Shown: positions 1 to 8,478, numbered from the stretch's first letter. The stretch is 64,000 nucleotides of DNA from Bradyrhizobium nanningense (GCF_004114535.1 NZ_LBJC01000020.1:372001-436000), one strand, 5' to 3'. Translations and numbers: made by a program. Notes: generated by a model from the sequence alone, not told the origin.

Positions 1-640
1 CGAACGCTTCCTAGCAGCGTCCTTTCAGAAGAAGCCTGGCGCATCTCGACTATAGCTCAGTGCGACGGTGCCAATAGACCGCATATACAGGGCCCGCGCG
101 AAGGAGATTGCTCAGGGGTGTGCTGGTCTTCGCCTTCGGACCCGGTGAAACTCCAAGAACCGGATACCCGCAACCCCAGGCAAAAATCCGAACCCAGTGG
201 GCGCCGTTCTCGGCGAGAACGGCCGCAACGAAATCGCAACGAATTAGGCGAAACGACCGTGAACAAAGCGTGTCGAAAACGGACGCCATGCCGAGAAAAA
301 TCAATAACTTAGAGGATATACGCTGCGTTCGGGACGCAGGGGTCGCAGGTTCGAATCCTGCCACTCCGACCATTCTTCCAAAAGTCGACGTTTTCCAGAG
401 GCTTGGCCGACCGGCCGCCGGCACCTCGGAGCGCCTTTCTGCAACGATTTTCGGGGCGGGTCCACGGCGGATTTGGCCGGGCAGGGCGGCTTGTCGCGGC
501 GGCATGGCTTTGCGGCCGCTCCCGTTGGCTGTCCACCAATGAACGGACGGCTCGGCGTTCCCTTGGCAAGCCCCGTTATCCGCCGCGGCGCCGGTCGCGC
601 GATGTGATACCTAGCGATATCGTCCCGATCCGGAGCGCAG
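1..640. other. Noncoding left edge of the window
   Basis: I see no credible protein gene here. The reading frames that cross it are arginine- and proline-rich high-GC artefacts, and one is simply the reverse translation of the tRNA remnant. The stretch holds that tRNA 3' half (323-372) and a short perfect palindrome around 213-229 (GTTCTC/GAGAAC arms). The sequence left of about 320 may be the end of an integrated element. Confidence 0.5.
323..372 (+). pseudogene. 3' half of tRNA-Pro(CGG), probable attachment-site remnant
   Basis: The anticodon stem 323-327/335-339 closes a seven-base loop with anticodon CGG at 330-332. A five-base variable region, a perfect T arm (GCAGG, TTCGAAT loop, CCTGC), the 3' acceptor strand and an encoded CCA at 370-372 follow. 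The matching 5' acceptor strand and D arm are absent upstream, where the sequence is AT-rich and unrelated. A copy running from the anticodon stem to CCA is the usual product of a tyrosine-recombinase element integrating into a tRNA gene. I infer an att site, with the island to the left and native chromosome (dctB onward) to the right. No integrase lies in the window. Confidence 0.72.
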
Positions 641-2428
641 ATGCAACCTCCTCGTCCAGCCCTGCTGCGGCAAACGCTGATGGGCGCCCTTGCGCTCGCG
701 GCGATCGCGGCGGTGGGCTGGCTGACCTACGTTCTTGCCCTGGATGCCGGGTTTGCGCGCATGCAGCGGGAGGCCAAGGACCGGCTCGCGCTGATCGCCA
801 GCACCTTCGACGCGACGGTCGCGCGCTATCGCTATTTGCCGGCGGTCCTGTCGCTCGCCGATCCCATCCGCGAGCTCTACCGCGATCCCCACGATGCGGC
901 CGCGACTGCCGCCGCCAATCGCTACCTCAAATCGCTCAACCAGGGCGCGCGATCTGCCGAGCTGTATGTTCTCGACAGCACAGGCCTTGCGCTGGCGGCG
1001 AGCAATTTCGACCAGGATTCGAGCTTCGTCGGACACAATTACGCCTTCCGCGCCTATTTCGTCGATGCGATGCGAACCGGCGAGGGCCATTACTACGCCG
1101 TCGGCGCCACCACGGGACAGCCCGGCTATTTCCTGTCGCACCGGATCGTGGAGGGCGGCAAAACCCTCGGGGTCGCCGTGGTCAAGATCGATCTCAGCGC
1201 GCTCGAGGCCGACTGGGCGCGGGCCGGCGACCTCGTGGCGATGGAGGACGAAAACGGCGTGATCTTCCTCGCCAGCCGCGAGGACTGGAAATATCGTCCG
1301 CTGCTCCCGGTCCCCGCCGAGCGGCTTGCTGAATTGAACGCCGTGCAGCAATTCGGTCAGGCGATCGATGCAGCTCCGGTCTTCGTGCCCGAGCGGGACC
1401 GGCAGCGCGTTCAGATCGGTCGCGCGCGCGGCAGCGGCAATGTGGAGCTCGGCGAATACGCACTTCAGGTCCATCCGCATGACCAGGGCTGGAAGCTGCT
1501 GCTGTTCTCGGACGTCGCGGATGCACGGCGCAGTGCGGCGACTGTTGCGATCGCGGGCGTCCTCGCTCTCGTCGCTTCGCTGCTGGTCGTGCTGGTTGCC
1601 TATCAGCGGCGGCAGGCCGTCAGGACGAAGCTCGAGGCGCATGACGTTCTCGAGCGGCGCGTGGCCGAACGCACGGAAGAGCTGCGCCGCACCCTCGAAA
1701 GTCTCGTGCAGAGCGCCAAGCTCGCGAGCCTCGGTCAGGCGCTCGCCGGTGTCGCGCACGAGATCAACCAGCCGCTCGCGGCGCTGATCACCTATGTCGC
1801 GAGCAGTCGCGTCCTGCTCCGTCGCAACGAGGTCGATCGTGCCGCCGCCAACCTCGATCTGATGTCTTCGATCGCCGAACGCATGATGGCGCTGATCGAT
1901 CACTTACGGATGTTCGCGCGCAAGGAGACCGGCACACGCAGCGCCGTCGAGCTCGCGCCTGTCATCGACAATGCGGTTCGCCTGCTGCAATACCGGATCA
2001 ACAACGAGCATATCGAGATGGTGCGCACTGCGCCCGCCGAGCCGCTGCATAGTCTTGCCAATCCGATCCGGCTCGAGCAGGTGATCGTCAACCTGTTGTC
2101 GAATGCGATCGACGCGATGCGCGATTCCGAGCGGCGGGTGCTCGAGGTCGCGCTCGGCCGGCGGGGCGACAGCGCCGTGATCGAGATCAGCGATACCGGT
2201 GCCGGCATTGCGCCCGAGCACATCAAATCGCTGTTCGACCCGTTCTTCACCACCAAGGAGATCGGCGAGGGGCTTGGCCTCGGGCTTTCGATTTCGTACG
2301 GAATCGTCAGGGAGTTCGGAGGAAATATCTTGGTGGACAGCGCGCCCGGCAGGGGCTCGACCTTCAAGGTCGTCATTCCGGTCATGGATGCCGCGCCGGC
2401 CCCGGAACATCGGGAATTGCAGGCGTGA
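641..2428 (+). CDS. dctB: C4-dicarboxylate sensor histidine kinase DctB
   Basis: A 595-residue membrane sensor kinase. One transmembrane helix lies near residues 12-33 and a second near 300-320, and they bracket a periplasmic sensing region of the DctB (double PDC/Cache) type. A coiled linker leads to HisKA, with the phospho-accepting His near residue 372 in GVAHEINQPLAAL. The ATPase domain has an N box (NLLSNAIDAM), DTGAGI and a GLGLGLSISYGIV G box. GGAGCGCAG before the ATG is a good ribosome site. The stop overlaps the dctD start by four bases, so the two are translationally coupled. By family it phosphorylates DctD in response to dicarboxylates. The neighbouring permease is not DctA, so the true ligand may differ. 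Confidence 0.9.
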   Translation: MQPPRPALLRQTLMGALALAAIAAVGWLTYVLALDAGFARMQREAKDRLALIASTFDATVARYRYLPAVLSLADPIRELYRDPHDAAATAAANRYLKSLNQGARSAELYVLDSTGLALAASNFDQDSSFVGHNYAFRAYFVDAMRTGEGHYYAVGATTGQPGYFLSHRIVEGGKTLGVAVVKIDLSALEADWARAGDLVAMEDENGVIFLASREDWKYRPLLPVPAERLAELNAVQQFGQAIDAAPVFVPERDRQRVQIGRARGSGNVELGEYALQVHPHDQGWKLLLFSDVADARRSAATVAIAGVLALVASLLVVLVAYQRRQAVRTKLEAHDVLERRVAERTEELRRTLESLVQSAKLASLGQALAGVAHEINQPLAALITYVASSRVLLRRNEVDRAAANLDLMSSIAERMMALIDHLRMFARKETGTRSAVELAPVIDNAVRLLQYRINNEHIEMVRTAPAEPLHSLANPIRLEQVIVNLLSNAIDAMRDSERRVLEVALGRRGDSAVIEISDTGAGIAPEHIKSLFDPFFTTKEIGEGLGLGLSISYGIVREFGGNILVDSAPGRGSTFKVVIPVMDAAPAPEHRELQA

Positions 2429-3783
2429 GCGGTTCCGTGCTCGTCGTCGACGATGAGGAGATCGTCCGCAATTCGGTGCGGCAATGGCTGGAGCTCGGCG
2501 GCTTCACGGTCCGGGTTGCCGCCGGCGCGGACGAGGCCATTCGCCTCGTGAAGGAAGCTCCGCCCGAGGCCGTGCTGACCGATTTTCGCATGCCGCACCG
2601 ATCCGGGCTCGAATTGATGGGTGACATTCATCGCGCCGACCCTGATATTCCCGTGGTGCTCCTGACCGCGCATGGCGACGTGCCGCTGGCCGTGGCTGCG
2701 ATGCGGGAGGGCGCCTACGACTTCCTGCAGAAGCCTCACGATCCCGAACTGCTTTCGGCGGTCATCACCCGCGCAATCGAGCGGCGGCGGTTGAAAGTGC
2801 AGCTCAGCCAGCTCGCCGATCGTCTCGCCGCTCCTGGCGCGATCGATGCCCGCCTGATCGGCCTGTCGAAGCCGATGGCCGCGGTGCGCGCCAGCGTGCT
2901 CGAGCTCGCCGGTCACGATCGCGACGTGATCGTCACGGGCGAGACCGGAACCGGCAAGGAGGTCGTGGCGCGCGCGTTGCACGATTTCGGACCGCGCGCG
3001 AAGGCGCCTTTCGTCGCCGTGAACTGCGCCGCGATTCCGGCCGAATTGTTCGAAAGCGAATTGTTCGGCCACGAGGCCGGTGCCTTCACCGGCGCCCGTG
3101 GCGCCCGCATCGGAAAGTTCGAACACGCCAGCGGCGGCACGCTGCTGCTCGACGAGATCGAAAGCATGCCGCTTCCGTTCCAGGCCAAGATCCTGCGGGC
3201 GCTCCAAGAGCGCGCGATCGAGCGGGTCGGGTCCAACAAGCTCCTGCCCATCGACGTTCGGATCATCGCGGCTGCCAAGGGCGATCTCGCGGCGGACAGC
3301 CGCCAGGGACGTTTCCGCTCCGATCTTTACTTCCGTCTTGCCGCGGCGGAGATCCGCCTGCCGGCGCTGCGCGAGCGCGACAATGATGTCCTGCTGCTGT
3401 TCGAGCATTTTGCCGCCGCTGCCGCCAAGGGCGCGGGCCGCACGATGTCGCCGCTGCGGGCGGACGATCTCGACGCGCTGCTTGCACATGACTGGCCCGG
3501 CAATGTGCGCGAGCTGAAGAACGTTGCCGAACGTTATGCGCTGGGACTGGTCGCGACCGGCCGCAGCGTTGCCGAGATCCTTCGGCGCGGCGAACCGGGA
3601 GCGCCGCAGCGGTCGCTCGCCAACCGTGTTGCGGCCTATGAGCGCGCGCTGATCGAGGCTGCCTTGCGCGAGCATGACTGGTCGATCGCTGCCGTCACCG
3701 AGGATCTCGGCGTGCCACGCCGAACGTTGAACGAGAAGATGGCGAAATACGCGCTGACACGGCCCGGCCGCAAGGAGTCCTGA
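2425..3783 (+). CDS. dctD: Sigma-54-dependent response regulator DctD
   Basis: A 452-residue NtrC-family activator. The receiver domain (about 4-120) has its phospho-acceptor Asp at 53. The AAA+ domain has Walker A GETGTGKE at 172-179 and the sigma-54 contact loop GAFTGA at 219-224. A Fis-type helix-turn-helix ends the protein. It overlaps dctB by four bases, forming one operon. Two dyads and a consensus -24/-12 promoter occur in the 211 bases downstream of its stop, so the obvious target is the adjacent MFS gene. The TGA is followed directly by that regulatory region. Confidence 0.92.
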   Translation: MSGSVLVVDDEEIVRNSVRQWLELGGFTVRVAAGADEAIRLVKEAPPEAVLTDFRMPHRSGLELMGDIHRADPDIPVVLLTAHGDVPLAVAAMREGAYDFLQKPHDPELLSAVITRAIERRRLKVQLSQLADRLAAPGAIDARLIGLSKPMAAVRASVLELAGHDRDVIVTGETGTGKEVVARALHDFGPRAKAPFVAVNCAAIPAELFESELFGHEAGAFTGARGARIGKFEHASGGTLLLDEIESMPLPFQAKILRALQERAIERVGSNKLLPIDVRIIAAAKGDLAADSRQGRFRSDLYFRLAAAEIRLPALRERDNDVLLLFEHFAAAAAKGAGRTMSPLRADDLDALLAHDWPGNVRELKNVAERYALGLVATGRSVAEILRRGEPGAPQRSLANRVAAYERALIEAALREHDWSIAAVTEDLGVPRRTLNEKMAKYALTRPGRKES

Positions 3784-3794
3784 GCCGGCGGCGA

Positions 3795-3844
3795 TCGGCG
3801 GAAATCCGCCGATGCGGACATTCGCGTCGGCGGATTCCTGCCGA
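3795..3844 (+). promoter_or_regulatory. Tandem DctD-type enhancer dyads
   Basis: Site 1 (3795-3812) is a perfect dyad with eight-base arms TCGGCGGA/TCCGCCGA around two bases. Site 2 (3827-3844) is the same dyad with two arm mismatches. The sites start 32 bases apart, about three helical turns, so they face the same way. They lie roughly 85-135 bases upstream of the -24/-12 promoter, a typical enhancer distance. The GCGGAAATCCGC core resembles known rhizobial DctD sites as I recall them. Confidence 0.7.
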
Positions 3845-3928
3845 TGTTTTGGCCCTCGAGAGGCCGTATTCCTCCAGAATCCGCGCAGTTCCCGGCAATT
3901 CTCCGCGTTTCCGCACTCCGCACGCGAT

Positions 3929-3944
3929 TGGCACAGCCGTTGCT
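3929..3944 (+). promoter_or_regulatory. Sigma-54 -24/-12 promoter of the MFS gene
   Basis: TGGCACAGCCGTTGCT matches the RpoN consensus TGGCAC-N5-TTGC exactly. The -12 GC falls at 3942-3943, which puts transcription start near 3955, about 40 bases before the GTG start of the permease. Confidence 0.85.
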
Positions 3945-3994
3945 GAAGGCGTGCCGAAACCATCCGGTTTTCCAATAAATCTGCGGAGGACGTC

Positions 3995-5338
3995 GTGAGT
4001 TCACAGGAAGCCTCAATTCAGACTGTCGGAGCGCCCCTCAGGGAATCGCGTGCCGATGTCAGCGACATGAAGCGCCGGTTGCGCGCGATCTTCGTCGGCT
4101 CGGTCGGCAATCTCGTCGAGTGGTACGATTTCTACGCCTATGCGGCGTTCTCCCTCTATTTCGCCAAGGCGTTCTTCCCTGATGGCGACGAGGTGGTGCA
4201 GCAGCTCAACGCGGCGTTGCTGTTTGCGGCGGGCTTCCTGGTACGTCCGCTCGGTGGCTGGCTGTTCGGCCATCTCGCTGATCGCTATGGCCGGCGCAAT
4301 GCACTGACACTGTCGGTCGTGATGATGTGCTTCGGTTCGCTGATCATCGCGGTGACGCCGACTTATGCTTCGATCGGCCTGGCCGCTCCTGTCATCCTCG
4401 GCCTGGCGCGGGTGCTGCAGGGGCTGAGTCTCGGCGGCGAATACGGCACCAGCGCCACCTATATCAGCGAAGTCGCCGACGAGAAGAACCGCGGCTTCTA
4501 CTCCAGCTTTCAGTACGTGACCCTGATCGGCGGCCAGCTCTGCGCCATCCTCGTGCTGCTTCTGTTGCAGAAAGTCTTTCTGTCGACTGACGAAATCCGC
4601 GCCTGGGGCTGGCGCGTGCCGTTTGCGTTCGGCGCCGTTCTCGCCGTCGTCGCGGCCTTGATGCGCAGCAATCTGCACGAAACCGATGCCTTCAAGAGCA
4701 GCCAGGCCGCGGTGAAGAAATCCAGCTCGATCCGCGCGTTGCTGAACTATCCGCGCGAGCTGATGCTGGTGGTGGGACTGACGATGGGCGGTACGGCGGC
4801 CTTCTATACCTACACCACCTACATGCAGAAATTCCTTCGCCTCTCGGTGAAGCTGACCGACGACCAGACCACCATGGTGACGGCAGGAAGCCTCGTCTTC
4901 GCGATGGTGCTGCAACCGGTTTACGGTGCGATCTCCGACCGCATCGGGCGCAAATGGCTGCTGATCGGCTTCGGCGTGTCCGGCACGCTGTTCACCATCC
5001 CCCTGTTGACGACGCTGCAGGCCACGCACGATGCATTTTCCGCCTTCCTGCTGATTGCCGCTGCCTGGATGATCGTATCAGGCTATACCGCGATCAATGC
5101 GGTGGTGAAGGCGGAACTGTTTCCGACCAGCGTGCGCGCGACGGGCGTCGGCGTGCCCTATGCGCTGACCGTCTCGATCTTCGGCGGCACCGCCGAATCG
5201 ATCGCGTTGTGGTTCAAGTCCATCGGTCACGAAAGCTGGTTCTACTGGTATCTGACCGGCTGCATCGCGGTTTCGCTGCTGGTCTATCTGACGATGCGCG
5301 ACACCAAGGCGACGTCTGCAATGGACCGTCACGAATAG
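3995..5338 (+). CDS. MFS permease, metabolite:H+ symporter family (KgtP-like)
   Basis: A 447-residue protein with about 12 membrane helices. It opens with the NLVEWYDFYAYAAFSLYFAKAFFP signature of the metabolite:H+ symporter branch (alpha-ketoglutarate, citrate, proline and dicarboxylate permeases). It also carries the GWLFGHLADRYGRR loop 2-3 motif and ISDRIGRKW in the second half. Translation starts at GTG 3995, six bases after GCGGAGGAC. The gene sits behind a sigma-54 promoter with DctD-like sites and next to dctBD, so I infer uptake of a C4-dicarboxylate or 2-oxoacid under DctBD control. The exact substrate cannot be read from sequence. Confidence 0.85.
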   Translation: MSSQEASIQTVGAPLRESRADVSDMKRRLRAIFVGSVGNLVEWYDFYAYAAFSLYFAKAFFPDGDEVVQQLNAALLFAAGFLVRPLGGWLFGHLADRYGRRNALTLSVVMMCFGSLIIAVTPTYASIGLAAPVILGLARVLQGLSLGGEYGTSATYISEVADEKNRGFYSSFQYVTLIGGQLCAILVLLLLQKVFLSTDEIRAWGWRVPFAFGAVLAVVAALMRSNLHETDAFKSSQAAVKKSSSIRALLNYPRELMLVVGLTMGGTAAFYTYTTYMQKFLRLSVKLTDDQTTMVTAGSLVFAMVLQPVYGAISDRIGRKWLLIGFGVSGTLFTIPLLTTLQATHDAFSAFLLIAAAWMIVSGYTAINAVVKAELFPTSVRATGVGVPYALTVSIFGGTAESIALWFKSIGHESWFYWYLTGCIAVSLLVYLTMRDTKATSAMDRHE

Positions 5339-5369
5339 GGCGGGGACGTCCAGCGGGCGGTGGATCTTC

Positions 5370-5696
5370 TCACCGCCTCGCCACCAACACCCCCACCAGA
5401 AACGCCACCATCAGTGCCGGCAGGGGCGCCTCGCGGACCATGCCGCGAAGGACGTCCGGCCAGTGCTGCTCGGGGACCAGTCTTGGCGATCGCACGTTCG
5501 GCGCCGGCGCGATGCCCCAGTGTGATGCGAGCTCGGCAACTTCGCTCGACGCCAGCCGCACGTCGTCGCGCACGCGGAAGATCGCGGCCTCCGCGCGCTC
5601 GCGCGGCGCGAGCTGCATCAGTGTCGCGACGGCCGTGCGCAACGTCATTTCGCCAAAACCTTGCAGCCTCACCTGCTCCTCGGGATCGGACGTCAT
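5370..5696 (-). CDS. Hypothetical 108-residue protein with C-terminal membrane anchor
   Basis: The reading frame has normal codon usage and ends in a hydrophobic helix (about residues 92-106, LPALMVAFLVGVLVARR), which suggests a tail-anchored small protein. The preceding part is charged and probably helical (LMQLAPRERAEAAIFRVRDDVRLASSEVAELASHWGI). No family is recognised. It runs convergent to the MFS gene, with only about 30 bases between the stops, and may share a transcript with the two small minus-strand genes upstream. Confidence 0.6.
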   Translation of the reverse strand: MTSDPEEQVRLQGFGEMTLRTAVATLMQLAPRERAEAAIFRVRDDVRLASSEVAELASHWGIAPAPNVRSPRLVPEQHWPDVLRGMVREAPLPALMVAFLVGVLVARR

Positions 5697-5723
5697 GTGA
5701 AATCCCTCACAGCGCCAAATTCT

Positions 5724-5837
5724 TCACAACGCGAAGTGGCGCGCGAGGGCGAAGGCGGCCGTCGCGCACAGGACCAGCGTGGACACCGCGCCGGCCACGC
5801 CGCGCGCGAGATGGGCTCTTGTCAGGTGCCTGGTCAT
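5724..5837 (-). CDS. Small single-pass membrane protein (37 residues)
   Basis: The ATG at 5837 is preceded by GGAG nine bases upstream. The product starts MTRHLTRAHLARG, has one hydrophobic helix (VAGAVSTLVLCATAAFALA) and a short tail. A near-match to an EcfG promoter (GGAAC, 16 bases, CATT) lies at 5862-5886. No homologue is recognised, and the short length keeps confidence moderate. Confidence 0.45.
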   Translation of the reverse strand: MTRHLTRAHLARGVAGAVSTLVLCATAAFALARHFAL

Positions 5838-5923
5838 GATCGTGCTCCATGCTCTCATGGAAATGGCGGCACGTGACGTTGGTTCCTTCAGCGCCCCGAA
5901 TCGACGAACTCGCCGTGTGCTGA

Positions 5924-6148
5924 TTATTTCCGCAGCAGCTCGCTCAAGGCCGCCGTCGCCTCGGCGCAGCGGATGTCGTCGATCTCGCGCGACAGGCTGA
6001 GCGCGCTCGCTCTCAGCTCTTCGAGCTTCCAGCTCTCCGGATGCTGGCTTTCGAGCTGACCCAGACGCTTGTTCAGATCGTCCAGTCTGGATTGGAGCTG
6101 CCCGATGCTGGCATCCCCGTTCACTTTCCAAACGCGTTGTGCACGCAT
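5924..6148 (-). CDS. Hypothetical 74-residue coiled-coil protein
   Basis: The product is hydrophilic and strongly helical, with heptad-like leucines (IGQLQSRLDDLNKRLGQLESQ, then LEELRASALSLSREIDDI). No signal peptide or membrane segment is seen. The domain is not recognised with confidence. It may be a small scaffold or stress protein, and it sits upstream of two other small minus-strand genes. Confidence 0.6.
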   Translation of the reverse strand: MRAQRVWKVNGDASIGQLQSRLDDLNKRLGQLESQHPESWKLEELRASALSLSREIDDIRCAEATAALSELLRK

Positions 6149-6420
6149 CGCCGTTCCCCTGATAGTCTCACGGCCTTGTGAGAGCGGTTCGTGGCCGGAA
6201 TGGGAGTTTGTTTTGTCCGGCTTCAGACGGTGGGGAACCGTTGCATATCCGCAACGAAGTTCCCGGACTTTCGCGAATGATCGCGCGGCGCCGCACGATG
6301 ATACCCATAGGCATGGAATTTGATTGTGTCCCGTCAGGACGATGGGGAAGCCGGCCTGTGCATGCGGTGCGCCGCTCGATAGGCTCAGACCCGACGCACT
6401 CGGAAACGAAGGAATGACGC

Positions 6421-7377
6421 GTGGCGAGATTTGTGACTGTTGCAGCCGGCCAGCTTGGCCCGATCGCCAGGACCGAGAGCAGGACCCAGGTCGTGGCCCG
6501 GCTGATGGCCTTGATGCGCGAGGCGAAGGCTTGCGGCTGCGACCTGATCGTCTATCCCGAGCTTGCGCTGACGACGTTTTTCCCGCGCTGGTATTTCGAG
6601 GATCAAGCCGAGATCGACGGCTTCTTCGAGCGCGAGATGCCGGGCCCGGAGACGCAGGCCCTGTTCGACCTTGCGCGCGCGACCGGCATCGGCTTCACCC
6701 TCGGCTATGCCGAGTTGACGGTCGAAGCCGGAATTGTCAGGCGCTACAACACCTCCATTCTCGTCGACAAGAACGGCGCCATCGTCGCCAGATATCGCAA
6801 GGTCCATCTGCCAGGCCATGCCGAGCATGAGCCGTGGCGAAAATTTCAGCATCTGGAGAAGCGCTATTTCGAGCCGGGCAGCGGCTTCGGTGTCGTCGAT
6901 GCCTTCGGCGGCGTAATGGGCATGGCGATCTGCAATGATCGCCGCTGGAGCGAGACCTATCGGGTGATGGGCCTGCAGGGCGTCGAGATGGTGATGATCG
7001 GCTACAACACGCCGGTGCACAATCCGCCCGCGCCCGAGCATGACGATCTCTCGCTGTTCCACAACCATCTGGTCATGCAGGCCGGCGCCTATCAGAACGG
7101 CACCTTCGTGGTCGGCGTCGCCAAGGCCGGCGTCGAGGAGGGCGTGGACCACATCGGCGGCAGCTGCGTCATCGCGCCTTCGGGCGAAATCATCGCGCGG
7201 TGCACGACCAAGGGCGACGAGCTCGCGCTCGCCCGCTGCGATCTCGACCTCTGCAATTCCTACAAGCGCACCACCTTCAATTTCGACGTCCACCGCCAGC
7301 CGCGCGCCTATGGGATGATCGTGGAGCGGAAGGGTGTGACGACGATGGCGGATGGAACGCCGGTGCGAGTGAGGTGA
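6421..7377 (+). CDS. N-carbamoyl-D-amino-acid hydrolase (nitrilase superfamily)
   Basis: A 318-residue protein, close in length and sequence to the Agrobacterium D-carbamoylase (about 304) as I recall it. The nitrilase triad is visible: Glu47 in YPELALTTFFPRW, Lys127 in YRKVHLPGH and Cys171 in MAICNDRRW. Family members hydrolyse N-carbamoyl-D-amino acids to D-amino acid, CO2 and ammonia in the cytoplasm. The GTG at 6421 is preceded by AAGGA at suitable spacing. No hydantoinase or transporter lies beside it, so the gene is an orphan here and its physiological substrate is open. Confidence 0.9.
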   Translation: MARFVTVAAGQLGPIARTESRTQVVARLMALMREAKACGCDLIVYPELALTTFFPRWYFEDQAEIDGFFEREMPGPETQALFDLARATGIGFTLGYAELTVEAGIVRRYNTSILVDKNGAIVARYRKVHLPGHAEHEPWRKFQHLEKRYFEPGSGFGVVDAFGGVMGMAICNDRRWSETYRVMGLQGVEMVMIGYNTPVHNPPAPEHDDLSLFHNHLVMQAGAYQNGTFVVGVAKAGVEEGVDHIGGSCVIAPSGEIIARCTTKGDELALARCDLDLCNSYKRTTFNFDVHRQPRAYGMIVERKGVTTMADGTPVRVR

Positions 7378-7390
7378 TGATCTCTTCTTG

Positions 7391-7466
7391 GTAGCCCGGG
7401 TGAGCGCAGCGATACCCGGGACAGTGCTTGCGCAGACCCGGATGTCGCTGCGCTCATCCGGGCTAC
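7391..7466. repeat. Inverted repeat with TAGCCCGGGTGAGCGCAGCG arms
   Basis: Arms at 7391-7420 and 7437-7466 are near-perfect reverse complements around a 16-base loop. This palindrome type is, from memory, widely dispersed in Bradyrhizobium intergenic DNA. It follows the carbamoylase stop by 13 bases and could stabilise or terminate its transcript. Confidence 0.7.
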
Positions 7467-7520
7467 GGTTCCGTCACCCTGAGGCGCTCGTCTCCGACCG
7501 AGCGCTTGCAAAGCCAACAG

Positions 7521-7605
7521 ACCGGTGAGCGGACGGGGTCAAGGCCGTTAGCCGCCGAAGGCGGGGGCGCGCCAGCGCCAGCCTTGAGCCTGGCCGCTCA
7601 CCGGT
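7521..7605. repeat. Inverted repeat, ACCGGTGAGCGG arms, function unknown
   Basis: The 25-base arms 7521-7545 and 7581-7605 share a perfect 12-base outer stem (ACCGGTGAGCGG) and a perfect 7-base inner stem (TCAAGGC), with a few mismatches between. The 35-base centre is very GC-rich and contains its own small palindromes. I do not recognise the element. Confidence 0.55.
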
Positions 7606-7668
7606 CTAACTCCAGCACAGTTGCTCTTGGCTTTGAGGGCGGGGTGATCAATCAAACCTCGGGCGAAA

Positions 7669-7960
7669 CGCGCCGCGATTGCCAGCCAATTTTGTCGCGA
7701 GCTCCTCGCAATGACGGCGCGGAGAACGCCTGCGTCCCACTCCGCTCTCGTGCCTCGGACGCAGGTGCAGCGGCCCGGCGATGCGAAGCATCGTCCGGGG
7801 TGGTGCGCTGCAGAGCCGGGGCCCATCCATCCGCATTGTGCCGTGTCGCCCTGGGTCCCGGCTCTGCGCCGCAACGCTCAACGCGTTGCAGCTTGTCCGG
7901 GACACGCGCACCCGAGCCAGCCTGCAGGCCTCCCGGAGTGGTGCTTTGCGGCTCGTTTAC
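7669..7960. repeat. Dispersed noncoding repeat region
   Basis: It contains the phrases CTCCTCGCAATGACGGCG and GATGCGAAGCATCGTCCGGG, plus an AGAGCCGGG...CCCGGCTCT stem (about 7812-7866). I recall these as common in Bradyrhizobium intergenic repeats. No coding potential is seen. Confidence 0.45.
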
Positions 7961-8058
7961 CAATCCCGTGGGGGTGCAATTTCCATCTCGCGGTTTGCCT
8001 GCCGCTGTAGTACTTTCGTCTCAATCGGACCCGGTTAACGGGCAGCAGGGGGAGACTG

Positions 8059-8478
8059 ATGAAGCGTGCGGGGCTGTTTGGCGTACCGCGGGTACGGCCG
8101 TGGTCGTGGCAGGCGTTTCTGCTTGGATGCGTCGTTGTCGCTGTGTCGGCTGTGCTTCAGGGCATCTGCGTCGCGCTCGGCGCAAAGCTGTATTTTGCAG
8201 TGTTCCTGCCCGCCCTGTTCGTGCTCGGCCTGATAGCGGGCGCGCCGGCGGCGGTGTTCGCCGCGCTGTTCACCGTTCCGCTGGTGTGGTGGGCATTCAT
8301 TCCGCCCTTCTTCGAATTCAACGCGCTATCCAGCGCAAATACCGATTCCATCAACCTGTTCTGCCTGCTCGCCGTGCTGCTGATCGGCCTTGCCGATCTT
8401 TGCCGCGAGACGATCAGGATCATCCGCCGTGGCGGGCTGAATCCCCCGGGCGAGAGCGCGGCAACGAATCCGCAATAA
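8059..8478 (+). CDS. Small DUF4118-like four-helix membrane protein
   Basis: A 139-residue protein with four hydrophobic helices (about 17-40, 45-62, 65-82, 98-114). The pattern resembles the KdpD-type DUF4118 sensor module (FLPALFVLGLIAGAPAAVFAALFTVPLVWWAFIPP), but no kinase follows. Stand-alone DUF4118 proteins are known in rhizobia, with no assigned role. GCAGGGGGAG precedes the ATG. Confidence 0.75.
   Translation: MKRAGLFGVPRVRPWSWQAFLLGCVVVAVSAVLQGICVALGAKLYFAVFLPALFVLGLIAGAPAAVFAALFTVPLVWWAFIPPFFEFNALSSANTDSINLFCLLAVLLIGLADLCRETIRIIRRGGLNPPGESAATNPQ

Larger units (their letters stand above)
7378..8058. other. Noncoding, repeat-rich intergenic region
   Basis: These 681 bases hold at least three inverted-repeat structures (entered separately) and no plausible gene. 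Frames crossing it are repeat-derived, rich in Arg, Ala, Gly and Pro, and lack ribosome sites. The last 20 bases contain the ribosome site (GCAGGGGGAG) of the next gene. Confidence 0.6.

Noticed and set aside
50..90. tRNA-like 5' phrase CTATAGCTCAGTGCGACGG
   Set aside because: It resembles a D arm, but no matching acceptor, anticodon or T arm follows at the right distance.
309..569. Minus-strand frame containing GRSGRIRTCDPCVPN
   Set aside because: This is the well-known spurious translation of a tRNA 3' end, here the tRNA-Pro remnant.
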